Positions 63,910 through 64,000 of a stretch of 64,000 nt of DNA are shown here, piece by piece (positions within the stretch are counted from its first letter, which is position 1; each line of letters starts with the position of its first letter). The stretch lies in the NCBI GenBank assembly GCA_013397935.1, contig VZRN01005851.1, positions 473,385 through 537,384 on the forward strand. Direction: 5' to 3'. Below the pieces are notes generated by a model. It ran no database searches. It was not told the origin of the DNA and saw only the letters and a program-made list of their open reading frames with translations. A program made the translations under genes and the position numbers. The DNA is from Dasyornis broadbenti (Eukaryota > Chordata > Aves > Passeriformes > Dasyornithidae).

Positions 63910-64000
63910 TACTGCCAGAAGCCAGGAAGCATAATGCTGCTACTGTACTTGTTACGTACTGAAATATAAACAACTTCAGAAATATTTATAGCATCAATTT
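63910..64000. other. Anonymous DNA right of the LTR
   Basis: Begins with the right target-duplication pentamer TACTG. Nothing else is recognised before the window ends. Confidence 0.6.

Noticed and set aside
63498..63962. Plus-strand open frame of about 154 codons
   Set aside because: It lies almost wholly inside the ERVL-type LTR and reads the LTR antisense, including its internal repeats. It is not a gene.

Overview
The window looks like avian nuclear DNA, and I find no gene in it. The evidence is AT-rich non-coding sequence, several 3' ends of CR1 LINEs (one with the terminal ATTCTATGA-type repeats usual in birds), an LTR that matches my recollection of the abundant avian ERVL-type LTRs, and a second LTR with an alpharetrovirus-like promoter layout. 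The species cannot be fixed from this. No open frame exceeds about 160 codons, none resembles a protein family I know, and the longer ones mostly fall in low-complexity DNA, in repeats, or in anonymous sequence without a visible exon context. I saw no tRNA, rRNA, snRNA, CRISPR array or operon-like structure. The most economical reading is a gene desert or a very long intron.

Layout. 1-4.26 kb: anonymous AT-rich DNA with a 26-base poly(A). 4.26-4.87 kb: a CR1 3' end that appears to be split by a second CR1 3' end. 4.87-24.3 kb: anonymous DNA with microsatellites, a T/G-rich tract at 12.5 kb, a compound (AT)/(AC) tract at 16.9 kb and an AT-rich periodic array at 21.6-21.8 kb. 24.3-27 kb: two more CR1 3' ends and a (CA)(TA) microsatellite. 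27-34.6 kb: anonymous DNA holding two diverged copies of an approximately 86-90 bp repeat about 2 kb apart, one beside a perfect 14-bp-arm hairpin; then a 64-base assembly gap. 34.7-58.5 kb: anonymous DNA with one minus-strand CR1 fragment and a short GC-richer unidentified island at about 54.9 kb. 58.5-64 kb: the most repeat-dense end, with a CR1 of another subfamily, a CpG-rich solo LTR (59.46-59.96 kb, minus strand) and an ERVL-type solo LTR (62.83-63.91 kb, minus strand).

No genes act together here, so there is no pathway to describe. The informative content is the transposable-element history (a nested CR1, two solo LTRs), an unexplained repeat pair and a few candidate conserved non-coding stretches. 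I did not find a convincing new biological system. All repeat family calls come from recall of consensus sequences, not from a database search.
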